Source of the DNA: an uncultured Treponema sp.
GTDB taxonomy: Bacteria > Spirochaetota > Spirochaetia > Treponematales > Treponemataceae
NCBI GenBank assembly: GCA_937877535.1
Contig: CALFJF010000006.1
Span: 1 to 52,516 of the forward strand
DNA: 52,516 bases
Reading direction: 5' to 3'
Part shown: piece by piece, positions 8,946 through 16,532 of the stretch
Position numbering within the stretch: the stretch's first letter is position 1
How the letters are laid out: each line of letters starts with the position of its first letter
Translations under genes and position numbers: made by a program
The notes under the pieces: generated by a model
What the model was told of the DNA's origin: nothing
The model's database searches: none
What the model saw: only the letters and a program-made list of their open reading frames with translations

Positions 8946-9703
8946 AAAACGAATCAAAAAATCTAAACCATTCCGATTTCCTCGTCTTTTTTCTAGGAAT
9001 CGTTTTAATAGGAATTTTACTTCAGATTCTTGGAAAAGCAAAAGGAAACGACCTTGTTTTTCCAAGTGTAATCGAGATTTTTCGGGCGTTTATACGTTTG
9101 CTTGTTACTAAACAAACGTATAAATGTATTTTCGTGTCGATATTTCACCTCGCGCTTTCGCTGTTTTTTTCCACGGTCATTGGTGTTTTGATTGGCGTTG
9201 TAAGCGGACTGTTTCCGTTTGTAAAAAAATTGCTTTCCCCGTTAATGACTATGCTTCGCTCAATTCCGATGATTGTGCTTGTCGTTATAATTATGGTTCT
9301 TACACAATATCCATATATACCATACATTGCCACAAGCGTTTTGCTCATTCCACTCATAAGCGAAGCGACGTGCGAAGGATTTTTGCACATTGACCAAGAA
9401 TTGATTGACGTTTATCGGCTTGTGAGTAATTTTTCTCCCAAAATTTTGATTTACGTCTATCTTCCTCTTATGACAGGTTATCTAAAGCAAGCATACATAA
9501 ATGCTGTTGGAATGGGCATGAAACTTGTAATTTCTTCAGAATATCTCGTTCAGACAAAAAATTCGCTCGGAAAAGCGATATATTTGAGTAGTTATTTTAA
9601 CGAATATCAAGACATTTACGCTTACGCGCTCGTTATGATTTTTCTCGTTGCGCTTCTTACAAAAATTCCGATGTGGGTGATAAAAAAAAGCGGAACGTGG
9701 TAA
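8942..9703 (+). CDS. ABC transporter permease (SsuC/TauC-like)
   Basis: 253-aa inner-membrane protein with about six membrane helices (first at about 12-30). The cytoplasmic coupling loop that contacts the ATPase is recognisable as EATCEGFLHIDQELIDVYRL, close to the EAA-type loop of the BPD_transp_1 family. It starts inside the stop of the binding-protein gene. No ATP-binding subunit is encoded next to it: the next gene, 9 nt downstream, is an rRNA methyltransferase. The ATPase must be shared or encoded elsewhere. Confidence 0.85.
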   Translation: MKNESKNLNHSDFLVFFLGIVLIGILLQILGKAKGNDLVFPSVIEIFRAFIRLLVTKQTYKCIFVSIFHLALSLFFSTVIGVLIGVVSGLFPFVKKLLSPLMTMLRSIPMIVLVVIIMVLTQYPYIPYIATSVLLIPLISEATCEGFLHIDQELIDVYRLVSNFSPKILIYVYLPLMTGYLKQAYINAVGMGMKLVISSEYLVQTKNSLGKAIYLSSYFNEYQDIYAYALVMIFLVALLTKIPMWVIKKSGTW

Positions 9704-9712
9704 AATTCGTTT

Positions 9713-10798
9713 ATGGACGACAAAATTTCTTATCAGGCAACGCTTTTTTCAAATCGGCTTGCAAAAAAATATCGCCTTCTCAGAAAGTGGGCAAGAAAAA
9801 ATCGAATTACGTGCTATCGACTTTACGACCGCGACATTCCAGAAATTCCGCTTGCGGTGGATTTGTACGAGTTTGTCAAAGATGGAATCGAGGATAAAGC
9901 CGAATATGCAAAGGCGTTTTTTGAAGAAAACGAGCGAATTTCTAAAAATGACGAAAATGCGCTCGCAGAAAAACGCGCTCGCTCTTTTTTACACGTTTAT
10001 CTCTATGAACGACCATACAAAAAAGACGAAAACGACGAGGCAGTTTGGCTTTCAAAAATGGTTGAAGCCGCCAGCAAAACGCTCGACATTTCTTTGGAAC
10101 GGATTATCAAAAAAACGCGAAAAAAACAGCGCGGAGAAAATCAATACGAAAAAATCAAAAACGAAAAAAAAATCGCAGGGATTGTGCAAGAATGTGGGCA
10201 ACTTTTTTTTGTCAATTTGAGCGATTATCTTGATACGGGGCTTTTTTTTGACCACCGACCACTCCGCAACGAAGTGCGAAAAACGTGCAGCGGAAAGCGC
10301 GTTTTGAATCTTTTTTGCTATACGGGTGCTTTTTCGGTTTACGCCGCAGAAGGTCGCGCAAAATCGGTGGAATCGGTGGATTTGAGCAAAACGTATCTCG
10401 ATTGGGCGTGCAAAAATGTTCGATTGAACGGTTTTAACGAAAACGATTCAAAATTTTCATTTGTTCGCTCCGACGTGCAGTTTTTTTTGGAAAATGCGAT
10501 TCGCACTCAAAAAAAATACGACATCATTATTCTTGACCCGCCAACATTTTCAAATTCCAAGGCGACAAAAAACACGCTTGACATAAATCTCGATTGGAAA
10601 AAACAGGTTCGCGCGTGCATTTCTTTGCTCGATTCTGGCGGAACGCTTTATTTTTCTACAAACTCGAAAAAACTCAAATTCGACGCTTCCGCGATTTCGG
10701 ACGTTTGTTCAAAAATCGAAGATTGGACTGCTACTTCAATTCCTGAGGATTTTGCGCACACTCGTCCTCACCGCCTTTGGAAAATCAGTGCGCCATAA
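9713..10798 (+). CDS. rlmK: 23S rRNA guanine methyltransferase, stand-alone RlmK type
   Basis: 361-aa class I SAM methyltransferase. It matches the C-terminal (RlmK) half of E. coli RlmKL, which makes m7G2069 in 23S rRNA. The match starts with LFSNRLAKKYRLLRKWAR and CYRLYDRDIPE, then KKQRGENQYEK, DYLDTGLFFDHR, the SAM motif LNLFCYTGAFSVYAAEG (about 195-210), and the catalytic motif DPPTFSNSK (about 275-283). The RlmL half (THUMP domain, m2G2445) is absent. The related RlmI (m5C) is less likely because of DPPTFSNSK. It lies 9 nt after the permease and ends at a strong hairpin. Confidence 0.82.
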   Translation: MDDKISYQATLFSNRLAKKYRLLRKWARKNRITCYRLYDRDIPEIPLAVDLYEFVKDGIEDKAEYAKAFFEENERISKNDENALAEKRARSFLHVYLYERPYKKDENDEAVWLSKMVEAASKTLDISLERIIKKTRKKQRGENQYEKIKNEKKIAGIVQECGQLFFVNLSDYLDTGLFFDHRPLRNEVRKTCSGKRVLNLFCYTGAFSVYAAEGRAKSVESVDLSKTYLDWACKNVRLNGFNENDSKFSFVRSDVQFFLENAIRTQKKYDIIILDPPTFSNSKATKNTLDINLDWKKQVRACISLLDSGGTLYFSTNSKKLKFDASAISDVCSKIEDWTATSIPEDFAHTRPHRLWKISAP

Positions 10799-10799
10799 A

Positions 10800-10828
10800 A
10801 AAAATCCCCTGTTTTTCAGGGGATTTTT
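10800..10828. terminator. Bidirectional intrinsic terminator
   Basis: A 12-bp stem (10800-10811 with 10817-10828) with core TCCCCTG/CAGGGGA, flanked by A and T tracts and a 5-T loop, lies between the rlmK stop and the rpmE stop. It should end both convergent transcripts. Confidence 0.9.
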
Positions 10829-10830
10829 GG

Positions 10831-11055
10831 TTACTCCGCAGTTGCTTTGATGCCGTATCGCTTGTTGAATCGGTCAATTCGTCCAGCGGTATCAACGAGT
10901 TTTTGCTTTCCAGTGTAAAACGGATGGCATGCAGAGCAGATTTCCACAGAAATCGAACCATTTTTGTCTCCGCCCGTTGAAAACGTTTCAATCACGTTGC
11001 CACAAGCACAAACGATTTTTGTCGGTTTGTATTCGGGATGAATTCCCTTTCTCAT
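10831..11055 (-). CDS. rpmE: Ribosomal protein L31, zinc-binding form
   Basis: 74-aa large-subunit protein. Starts MRKGIHPEYKPT, as usual for L31. The zinc-type cysteines are present (CAC near residue 16 and CSAC near residue 40), followed by HPFYTGKQK and a basic RIDRFNKRYG tail. The frame is open to 11103, but ATG at 11055 has GGAGT 6 nt upstream. Single gene with its own terminator. Zinc-binding L31 usually implies no zinc-limitation paralogue here. Confidence 0.97.
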   Translation of the reverse strand: MRKGIHPEYKPTKIVCACGNVIETFSTGGDKNGSISVEICSACHPFYTGKQKLVDTAGRIDRFNKRYGIKATAE

Positions 11056-11139
11056 AAAAAACTCCTTTTCTTGCCCGATGACGTAGAAAATAACAAAAAT
11101 CAAACCGCCACCACAAGAATATCAAAAACTCTACCAAAA

Positions 11140-11865
11140 TTACGGAACTTTTGTCAATTCGTCAAAAGCAATGCGAGCGACTTTTTGCTCCGCTTCTTTT
11201 TTGCTTTTGCCGCGCTCAGGTCCAAACTCAATTTCGCCGAGTCGAACAACAACCGAAAACGTTTTATTGTGCTCAGGTCCAGATTTTCCAACCAAACGAT
11301 ATTCAGGAATTGCCTTTTGTTTTTTTTGATACCATTCTTGCAGAAGCGTTTTGTAATCTTTGTGAGCGCGATTTTCTTGAACCGCTCTAATTTCTGGAAC
11401 AATCAAAGAAAGCACAAATTCGCGCGCAATTTTCCAACCGCCGTCAAGATAAAGCGCACCGATTATGGCTTCCACTGCGTCCGCTAAAATCGCCTTTTTC
11501 TCGCGCCCGCCACTCAATTCTTCGCCTTTTCCAAGAACCAAGAGCGAACTGACTCCGATTTTTTTTGCAATTGGAGCAAGCGTTTCTTCGCTGACAACCG
11601 CCGCTTTTATTTTGGCAAGGTCGCCTTCGGGATTTTCCTTCATGTCCTCAAAAAGAAATGAAGTCGTTGCCATTCCAAGCACACTGTCGCCCAAAAACTC
11701 AAGTCGCTCGTTATTTTTGTGCAAAAATTCTGCATTTTCGTTACAAAACGAGCGATGATGAAAAGCCAAATCCAAAAGGGAGAGATTTTTGAATTGTATT
11801 CCGATTTTTTTGCAAAAATCAGAAAGTTTTTTTTGACGTTCTTTTGAAATTTCCGCAAAACCCAT
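11140..11865 (-). CDS. rnc: Ribonuclease III
   Basis: 241-aa endonuclease for double-stranded RNA, used in rRNA processing. The catalytic signature NERLEFLGDSVL (52-63) and the second acidic cluster DAVEAIIGALYLDGG (about 128-142) are intact. The C-terminal double-stranded RNA-binding domain runs from about 165 (DYKTLLQEWYQKK ... SKKEAEQKVARIAFDEL). It follows acpP by 78 nt, with a terminator between them, so it may rely on read-through or its own promoter. The acpP-rnc order is common in bacteria. Confidence 0.97.
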   Translation of the reverse strand: MGFAEISKERQKKLSDFCKKIGIQFKNLSLLDLAFHHRSFCNENAEFLHKNNERLEFLGDSVLGMATTSFLFEDMKENPEGDLAKIKAAVVSEETLAPIAKKIGVSSLLVLGKGEELSGGREKKAILADAVEAIIGALYLDGGWKIAREFVLSLIVPEIRAVQENRAHKDYKTLLQEWYQKKQKAIPEYRLVGKSGPEHNKTFSVVVRLGEIEFGPERGKSKKEAEQKVARIAFDELTKVP

Positions 11866-11889
11866 GCTGCCTCCTCTTTCTTCGCGTCT

Positions 11890-11920
11890 AAAAAAATAGC
11901 ACAGGTTTTTGACCTGTGCT
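11890..11920 (-). terminator. Intrinsic terminator after acpP
   Basis: On the minus strand, stem AGCACAGGT / ACCTGTGCT (11912-11920 with 11898-11906) with a 5-nt loop is followed by ATTTTTTT. Placed 24 nt after the acpP stop and before rnc. Confidence 0.85.
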
Positions 11921-11943
11921 GCAAAATCGTAAAAATAAAACGG

Positions 11944-12186
11944 TTATTTTTGCGCCGATTTGATGAACTCAAACGCATCGTTTACAGTTTCAAATTCGGT
12001 TGCCTTTTCATCTGGAATCTGAACGCCAAGATTTTCTTCGATTGCATAAACCAATTCGTAAGTATCAAGGCTGTCCGCTCCAAGGTCACCTCGGAATGAA
12101 GATTCCTTTTTAATTGAACTTTCCTCGATTTCCAATTTCTCAGCGATGAGTTTCTGGATTTTGCTAAACAATTCCTCGTCTGTCAT
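11944..12186 (-). CDS. acpP: Acyl carrier protein
   Basis: 80-aa acidic carrier for fatty acid synthesis. The phosphopantetheine site Ser is in GADSLDTYELV (about residues 36-46), the standard DSL motif. GGAGT lies upstream of ATG 12186. It sits between rpmF and rnc, a familiar bacterial order. A strong terminator follows. Confidence 0.97.
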   Translation of the reverse strand: MTDEELFSKIQKLIAEKLEIEESSIKKESSFRGDLGADSLDTYELVYAIEENLGVQIPDEKATEFETVNDAFEFIKSAQK

Positions 12187-12243
12187 AGTAATACTCCTTT
12201 TACTGCTCGTTTGATAATCAAACGTTTTTTTATAACTCGTCGA

Positions 12244-12432
12244 TTAGCCGTTGCTTTCTGGCGTAATGACTTGTCGCCCGCGATAGAAACCGCATTTTGG
12301 GCAAACATGATGCTGCATGATAAGGTTGCTGCAATTTGCACATTCAACCAACTGCGGAGCATCAAGACGCATATTAACGCCTCTTCTTCGGCGTGTGCGA
12401 GCCTTTGAAGTTTTTGCTCTTGGTACTGCCAT
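12244..12432 (-). CDS. rpmF: Ribosomal protein L32
   Basis: 62-aa large-subunit protein. The N-terminus MAVPRAKTSKARTRRRRG is typical, and the Cys pairs CANC and CPKC form the zinc finger. It lies between coaD and acpP on the same strand, 57 nt before acpP and 76 nt after coaD. Confidence 0.97.
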   Translation of the reverse strand: MAVPRAKTSKARTRRRRGVNMRLDAPQLVECANCSNLIMQHHVCPKCGFYRGRQVITPESNG

Positions 12433-12508
12433 TTTATGTAACCTCGCTTGTATTTTTTGTTAATTCAATAACAATGCTCTCTATCCTATACCGATTTTTG
12501 AAACATTG

Positions 12509-13000
12509 TCAACGGGTGGAATTTTTCTTGAATTTTTCAGAAAGCATTTTTGCAACTTCCATTGGAACCATGCTCGAAACGTCGCCACAAAACGATGCAA
12601 GTTCCTTTATTGCGCTTGATTTCAACGTCAAAAATCTTTGGTCGGTTGGAATAAAAATCGTTTCGATTGTATCGTCAAGACTTCGATTCATCAGCGAAAG
12701 GTCGAATTCGTAAGAAAAATCGAGCGAATTTCTGATACCTCGAAGAAGAATCGTTGCGCCACTCGTTTTAGCGTATTCCACAATGAGCGTTTCGCAAATA
12801 TGAACGGAAACATTTTTGAATTTTTTTGTCAATTCAGAAAGAACGCCAAGTCGCTCTTGTGCGCTAAAAAGATACGTTTTTTTTACATTTTGCGCGATTA
12901 CAACGTCAATTTCGTCAAAAAGACGCGCCGCTCGCTCGATTATGTTCAAATGTCCGTTCGTTGGTGGGTCAAACGAACCTGGAAAAATCGCCTTTGTCAT
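12509..13000 (-). CDS. coaD: Phosphopantetheine adenylyltransferase
   Basis: 163-aa enzyme that joins ATP and 4'-phosphopantetheine to form dephospho-CoA. The nucleotidyltransferase motif GSFDPPTNGH is at about 7-16, and LRGIRNSLDFSYE and SSAIKEL are the expected later motifs. The frame is open to 13054, but ATG at 13000 starts the family N-terminus (MTKAIFPGSFDP). There is no Shine-Dalgarno; a promoter-like pair (TTGCTA, 17 nt, TATTTT; 13008-13036) would start RNA almost at the ATG. First gene of the coaD-rpmF-acpP group; CoA supply next to ACP makes sense because ACP takes its arm from CoA. Confidence 0.96.
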   Translation of the reverse strand: MTKAIFPGSFDPPTNGHLNIIERAARLFDEIDVVIAQNVKKTYLFSAQERLGVLSELTKKFKNVSVHICETLIVEYAKTSGATILLRGIRNSLDFSYEFDLSLMNRSLDDTIETIFIPTDQRFLTLKSSAIKELASFCGDVSSMVPMEVAKMLSEKFKKNSTR

Positions 13001-13138
13001 TTTGAGAAAAATAGCGCATTTGACGAAATGTAGCAAGTTATATAAGATAAACAAAAAATCAGCATTTTTTTTTGAACAAATCCAAAGATTTTTTCATTTT
13101 TTTTTACATTCAAAAATAAGATTTTAGTGAAATTGTTT

Positions 13139-13900
13139 ATGAAACGAACAAAATATACGCTCCTTGCTTTGCTTTCTCTTGTCATTTTTTCTTGCCATCG
13201 CGCAAACAACATCGAAAGCGAATCGACTCCAATTCCAGAGCCTCAGGCGGAAACGCAAACCGAAATTCAAGAAGAGCCGCAGATTGAGTTTCCACCACAA
13301 GTCGAAATCGAGCCAGAGGAAAAAAAAGAAGAACCTCCTGCGCCACAAAAAGAGCCAGAACCTCAAGTTGCGCCTCCCAAAAAAGAAGAGCCTGTGCCGC
13401 CTAAAAAAACAGAAGAGTTAAAAAGCGAGTCTGTTCCTGTCAAAGAAGAGAAAAAAGCAGAGCCGCCCGCCCCTTCTCCTTCTGATGATGAGTACACTCG
13501 AAGTGTGGGCGATGTGCACGTTGACAAAGATACGTTTGAAGCAGACAAAAAGGAAATCATGGGAATAATCGAAGAACTTGCTGCGATTATGGGAGAAAAG
13601 CAGTATAAAAAATGGATTGGATACGTGGATTCTGATTCGGTTTCGTATTGGTCAAAATCGGCAAATTTGAGAAAAGCGTCTTCGCGGCTTCCTGTTCGTG
13701 GGTTGCAATTAAAATCGCTTGAAGATTATTTTAAGTACGTTTTTGTTCCAGCGCGGCAGGGGCGCACGATTACAGAAATTCGCTATGTTTCTGAAACGTA
13801 TGTTAAAGCCGTTGATGTTCAAGGAAACACGGATTTGATTTATTATTATTTCAAAAAAATCAACGGAAAATGGAAAGTGTATCTTCCTCCGCTCGAATAA
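13139..13900 (+). CDS. Lipoprotein with Pro/Glu-rich linker and C-terminal NTF2-like domain
   Basis: 253 aa. The N-terminus MKRTKYTLLALLSLVIFSC ends in a loose spirochaetal lipobox, so Cys19 is probably lipidated. Residues about 30-115 are a long Pro/Glu/Lys linker (runs such as EEPPAPQKEPEPQ) that could span the periplasm. The C-terminal about 130 residues are globular; the pattern (IMGIIEELAAIMGEKQYKKWIGYV ... DLIYYYFKKINGKWKVY, quoted in part) suggests an NTF2/SnoaL-like cone. A GTG at 13127 is an alternative start. No strong ribosome-binding site is visible. It is not near a recognisable partner; function unknown. Confidence 0.75.
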   Translation: MKRTKYTLLALLSLVIFSCHRANNIESESTPIPEPQAETQTEIQEEPQIEFPPQVEIEPEEKKEEPPAPQKEPEPQVAPPKKEEPVPPKKTEELKSESVPVKEEKKAEPPAPSPSDDEYTRSVGDVHVDKDTFEADKKEIMGIIEELAAIMGEKQYKKWIGYVDSDSVSYWSKSANLRKASSRLPVRGLQLKSLEDYFKYVFVPARQGRTITEIRYVSETYVKAVDVQGNTDLIYYYFKKINGKWKVYLPPLE

Positions 13901-13923
13901 AATTGCTTCAAAAACGGTTTTCG

Positions 13924-13952
13924 TTGCTTTTTGTAAGATGTTGATTTATACT
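13924..13952 (+). promoter_or_regulatory. Candidate promoter of the HEAT-repeat gene
   Basis: TTGCTT (13924-13929) and TATACT (13947-13952) are 17 nt apart, 43 nt before ATG 13995, which also has a full AGGAGG ribosome-binding site. Confidence 0.5.
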
Positions 13953-13994
13953 TTTTGTAAAACATTTCAAAAATAGAATTCTTAGGAGGATTTT

Positions 13995-14717
13995 ATGAAG
14001 TCTTTGAAAAAGTCGGCGGCGTGTGCCGTTGTAGTTCTTGCAGCGTTTGGTGTTTTTGCACAATCTGGCAAGGATGAGCAGTCGGTCGAAAGCGCGTATT
14101 TCAGCACGGTCGAGGACGTTGTTATCACGGAACTTGCGAATTCTGATGAACGCGACAACAAATTGGTCGCCCTTCAGTATCTTGAAAATGCAGTAAACGA
14201 AGGTCGAGCAACGCCAGACATGATTGTTGCGCTTGGAAACCTTGCGGGAGAAGGCGTTACGGCGCAATCTCGCACAAACGGTCGCCTTATGAACAATTAT
14301 CCTGATATTCGCGCAAAATCTTGCGAACTTTTGGGAAAAGTCGGAACGGAAGAGGCAAAGCAGAGTCTTGTAAAAATCGCACTTGCAGACAGCGAGCCAA
14401 TGGTTATCACGGCAGCAGTTCGCTCGCTCGGTGACATTGGAATCAATGACAGAGATGAAGTTGTAAATACGATTGCTTGGGCAAACAAACGAAATCGTGT
14501 TTTGAATCCAACATCAAGTCTCGCGCTTGAAGTTGTTATCGCGTATGAAAAACTCGCGGATTCCGTTGAGGATAAAAATGCGATGGTTCAAGACCTTGGA
14601 GCGATTGCAACAAATTATCAGTACGTAAAACCAGTTCGCGACCGTGCGCTTGAGTTGCTCAAAAAACTCCAGCAATCTGGCAGTTCTTCTTCAAGAGGAA
14701 ACAAAGACGGAAAATAA
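13995..14717 (+). CDS. Exported HEAT-repeat protein
   Basis: 240 aa with a signal peptide (cleavage after about 22, GVFA-QSG). The mature part is alpha-helical with repeated helix pairs of HEAT/PBS-lyase type, for example DIRAKSCELLGKVGTEEAKQSL and PMVITAAVRSLGDIGIND. Such proteins are scaffolds. A Ser/Gly/Arg-rich tail closes the protein. It has a perfect AGGAGG and a promoter-like pair upstream, and a strong terminator downstream, so it is a single-gene unit and probably well expressed. The partner is unknown. Confidence 0.78.
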   Translation: MKSLKKSAACAVVVLAAFGVFAQSGKDEQSVESAYFSTVEDVVITELANSDERDNKLVALQYLENAVNEGRATPDMIVALGNLAGEGVTAQSRTNGRLMNNYPDIRAKSCELLGKVGTEEAKQSLVKIALADSEPMVITAAVRSLGDIGINDRDEVVNTIAWANKRNRVLNPTSSLALEVVIAYEKLADSVEDKNAMVQDLGAIATNYQYVKPVRDRALELLKKLQQSGSSSSRGNKDGK

Positions 14718-14739
14718 TCGCACCGTTTGACAGCAAAAA

Positions 14740-14767
14740 AGCAGGGATTTTTCCCTGCTTTTTTATT
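14740..14767 (+). terminator. Intrinsic terminator of the HEAT-repeat gene
   Basis: Stem AGCAGGGA / TCCCTGCT (14740-14747 with 14752-14759), 4-nt loop, followed by a T-rich tract to 14767. Confidence 0.88.
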
Positions 14768-14779
14768 TACAAAAAAAAT

Positions 14780-14853
<74 letters not shown>

Positions 14854-14864
14854 AAGTAAAAATG

Positions 14865-14893
14865 AGCGTATCGTATTGAATGTGAATTGTCAA
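14865..14893 (-). promoter_or_regulatory. Promoter of tRNA-Arg
   Basis: On the minus strand TTGACA (14888-14893) and TACGCT (14865-14870) are 17 nt apart, 11 nt before the tRNA. The -35 box touches the AGGAGG ribosome-binding site of the divergent maf gene. Confidence 0.6.
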
Positions 14894-14907
14894 GGAGGGC
14901 AAAAAAA

Positions 14908-15483
14908 ATGAAAACAATTTTGCTTGCGTCCACTTCGGAGCGGAGAAAGGAACTTTTGAGTCAAATGGGAGTTTCGTTTCAAGTTGTTTTGCCAAAATGC
15001 GACGAAATCGTTCCGAGCGAAACGCCCGCGTCGCTCATTCCTGCACTTCTTGCAAGAAAAAAAGCCGAATCGGTTGCAAACGAAAATAAAAAAAATTCAT
15101 TGATTTTAGCAGCTGACACAATGATACTATTCAATGGACGAGCAATCGGAAAGGCAAAAGATAAAAACGAAGCGCGATTTTTTTTGTCATCTTTTTCTGG
15201 AAAATCGCACGAAGTAATTACGGGCGTGGCTCTTTTTAATGTTCAGAAAAATAAAATTGAGATGAGAAGCGTTTTAACGCGCGTTGAATTTTTGAAAATG
15301 ACAGATTCTGAAATTGATTGGCTTGTGGAGCAAAACGAATGGAAAGATGCCGCAGGTGCATACAAAATACAAGGGAAATCAGGAATGTTCGTCAAAAAAA
15401 TCGAAGGTTCTTACACAAACGTTGTGGGGTTGCCCATTTCGGACGTTTATGATATGTTGAAAACGCAAGGTTTTTGTTTTTGA
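14908..15483 (+). CDS. maf: Maf-family nucleoside triphosphate pyrophosphatase
   Basis: 191-aa house-cleaning enzyme that hydrolyses non-canonical or excess NTPs to NMP and PPi. Family motifs are LASTSERRKELL (residues 5-16), the acidic ILAADTMILFNGRAIGKAKD, and the C-terminal WKDAAGAYKIQGKSG and GSYTNVVGLP. The frame starts with a TTG at 14887, but AGGAGG (14893-14898) is correctly placed for ATG 14908. It is just upstream of rpsB; the promoter for rpsB seems to overlap its stop codon. dTTP/UTP preference is usual for this subgroup but not provable here. Confidence 0.92.
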   Translation: MKTILLASTSERRKELLSQMGVSFQVVLPKCDEIVPSETPASLIPALLARKKAESVANENKKNSLILAADTMILFNGRAIGKAKDKNEARFFLSSFSGKSHEVITGVALFNVQKNKIEMRSVLTRVEFLKMTDSEIDWLVEQNEWKDAAGAYKIQGKSGMFVKKIEGSYTNVVGLPISDVYDMLKTQGFCF

Positions 15484-15509
15484 TAATTTTTGCAAAATCA
15501 AATTATTCT
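15480..15509 (+). promoter_or_regulatory. Candidate promoter of the rpsB-tsf operon
   Basis: TTGATA (15480-15485) and TATTCT (15504-15509), 18 nt apart, overlapping the maf stop codon. It would give an rpsB leader of about 125 nt. Confidence 0.4.
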
Positions 15510-15514
15510 TGCCG

Positions 15515-15641
15515 GTTTTCGAGGAACGCCGTGCGCGGGAATCGAAGGTCGAAATCTTCCCGTTTTTTCACAAAAACGGAGAAACAGAGTTCGGTGGAAG
15601 CAAAAGCAAAAATCGCTCGCTTCCGGTGAAGGAGAATGGTT
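15515..15641 (+). promoter_or_regulatory. Structured leader of rpsB-tsf, possible S2 autoregulation site
   Basis: The untranslated leader can fold into at least two hairpins: an 8-bp stem (15560-15567 with 15572-15579, 4-nt loop) and a GGAAGC/GCTTCC stem (15596-15601 with 15619-15624) that ends just before the ribosome-binding site. In E. coli, S2 represses its own operon through the rpsB leader; a similar role here is inference. Confidence 0.35.
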
Positions 15642-16508
15642 ATGGCAGTTGTAACCATGAAAAGTTTACTTGAGTCTGGCGTTCATTTTGGACATCAAGT
15701 AAAAAGATGGGACCCCCGCATGAAGAAATATATCTTCGCGGAGCGGAACGGAATTCATATTATCGACTTGCAAAAAACGATTGCAGCGATAAAAGACAGT
15801 TATGAAGCGGTGCGAAAAATCGTTTCATCGGGAAAAACGGTGCTTTTTGTAGGCACAAAAAAGCAGGCACAGCTGGCAATTCAAAAAGAAGCCGAAAGAT
15901 GCGGAATGTTCTACGTGAACAATCGCTGGCTCGGCGGAATGCTCACCAATTTTTCTACAATAAAAAAATCCCTTCAAAGACTTAAGAAAATCGAAAAAAT
16001 GGAAGTTGACGGCACGTTCGACAACCTCACCAAAAAAGAAGTTTCAGCACTTTTGAAAGAGCGAGCAAAACTCGAAAAAAATCTTGGTGGCGTAAAAGAC
16101 ATGAAAGAACTTCCTGGCGTGATTTTTATCATTGACACGCACAAGGAGCAAAACGCCGTTGCCGAGGCGATTCGCATGAAGATTCCTGTGGTCGCAGTCG
16201 TTGATACGAACTGCAATCCTGACGGAATCACCTACCCCATTCCAGGAAATGACGACGCAATTCGTGCAATTTCGCTTTTCACTTCCGTAATTGCAAACGC
16301 GGTGCTTGAAGCGGACAACGAGCAAGGACTCAAAATCATCGAAACGCTTGGCGAAGAAGAGGAAATCGTTACAGACGCTTCCACAAAAAAAGATGACGAG
16401 GAAATTGACGATTACTCAAACTATACACCTTCCGAAGAGTCAAAGAACGAAAATGCTGACGACTCCAACGATGATGAAGAGGATTTGGAAGAAAAGTTTA
16501 CAAAATAA
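15642..16508 (+). CDS. rpsB: Ribosomal protein S2 with acidic C-terminal tail
   Basis: 288-aa small-subunit protein. The N-terminus MKSLLESGVHFGHQ and later NNRWLGGMLTNF, DTHKEQNAVAEA and DTNCNP are the S2 family signatures. The last about 50 residues are an acidic, Ser/Asn-rich tail (ending DDEEDLEEKFTK), so the protein is longer than the 241-aa E. coli S2. I chose ATG 15642 (7 nt after GGAG); ATG 15636 is too close to it. Paired with tsf 24 nt downstream, the standard order. Confidence 0.97.
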   Translation: MAVVTMKSLLESGVHFGHQVKRWDPRMKKYIFAERNGIHIIDLQKTIAAIKDSYEAVRKIVSSGKTVLFVGTKKQAQLAIQKEAERCGMFYVNNRWLGGMLTNFSTIKKSLQRLKKIEKMEVDGTFDNLTKKEVSALLKERAKLEKNLGGVKDMKELPGVIFIIDTHKEQNAVAEAIRMKIPVVAVVDTNCNPDGITYPIPGNDDAIRAISLFTSVIANAVLEADNEQGLKIIETLGEEEEIVTDASTKKDDEEIDDYSNYTPSEESKNENADDSNDDEEDLEEKFTK

Positions 16509-16532
16509 AAGTAGAAAAATTGGAGTATAAAA

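Noticed and set aside
10200..10260. Homopolymer T8 tracts in genes as phase-variation sites
   Set aside because: Such runs are found throughout this A/T-rich window, including in housekeeping genes, and no frame is broken.
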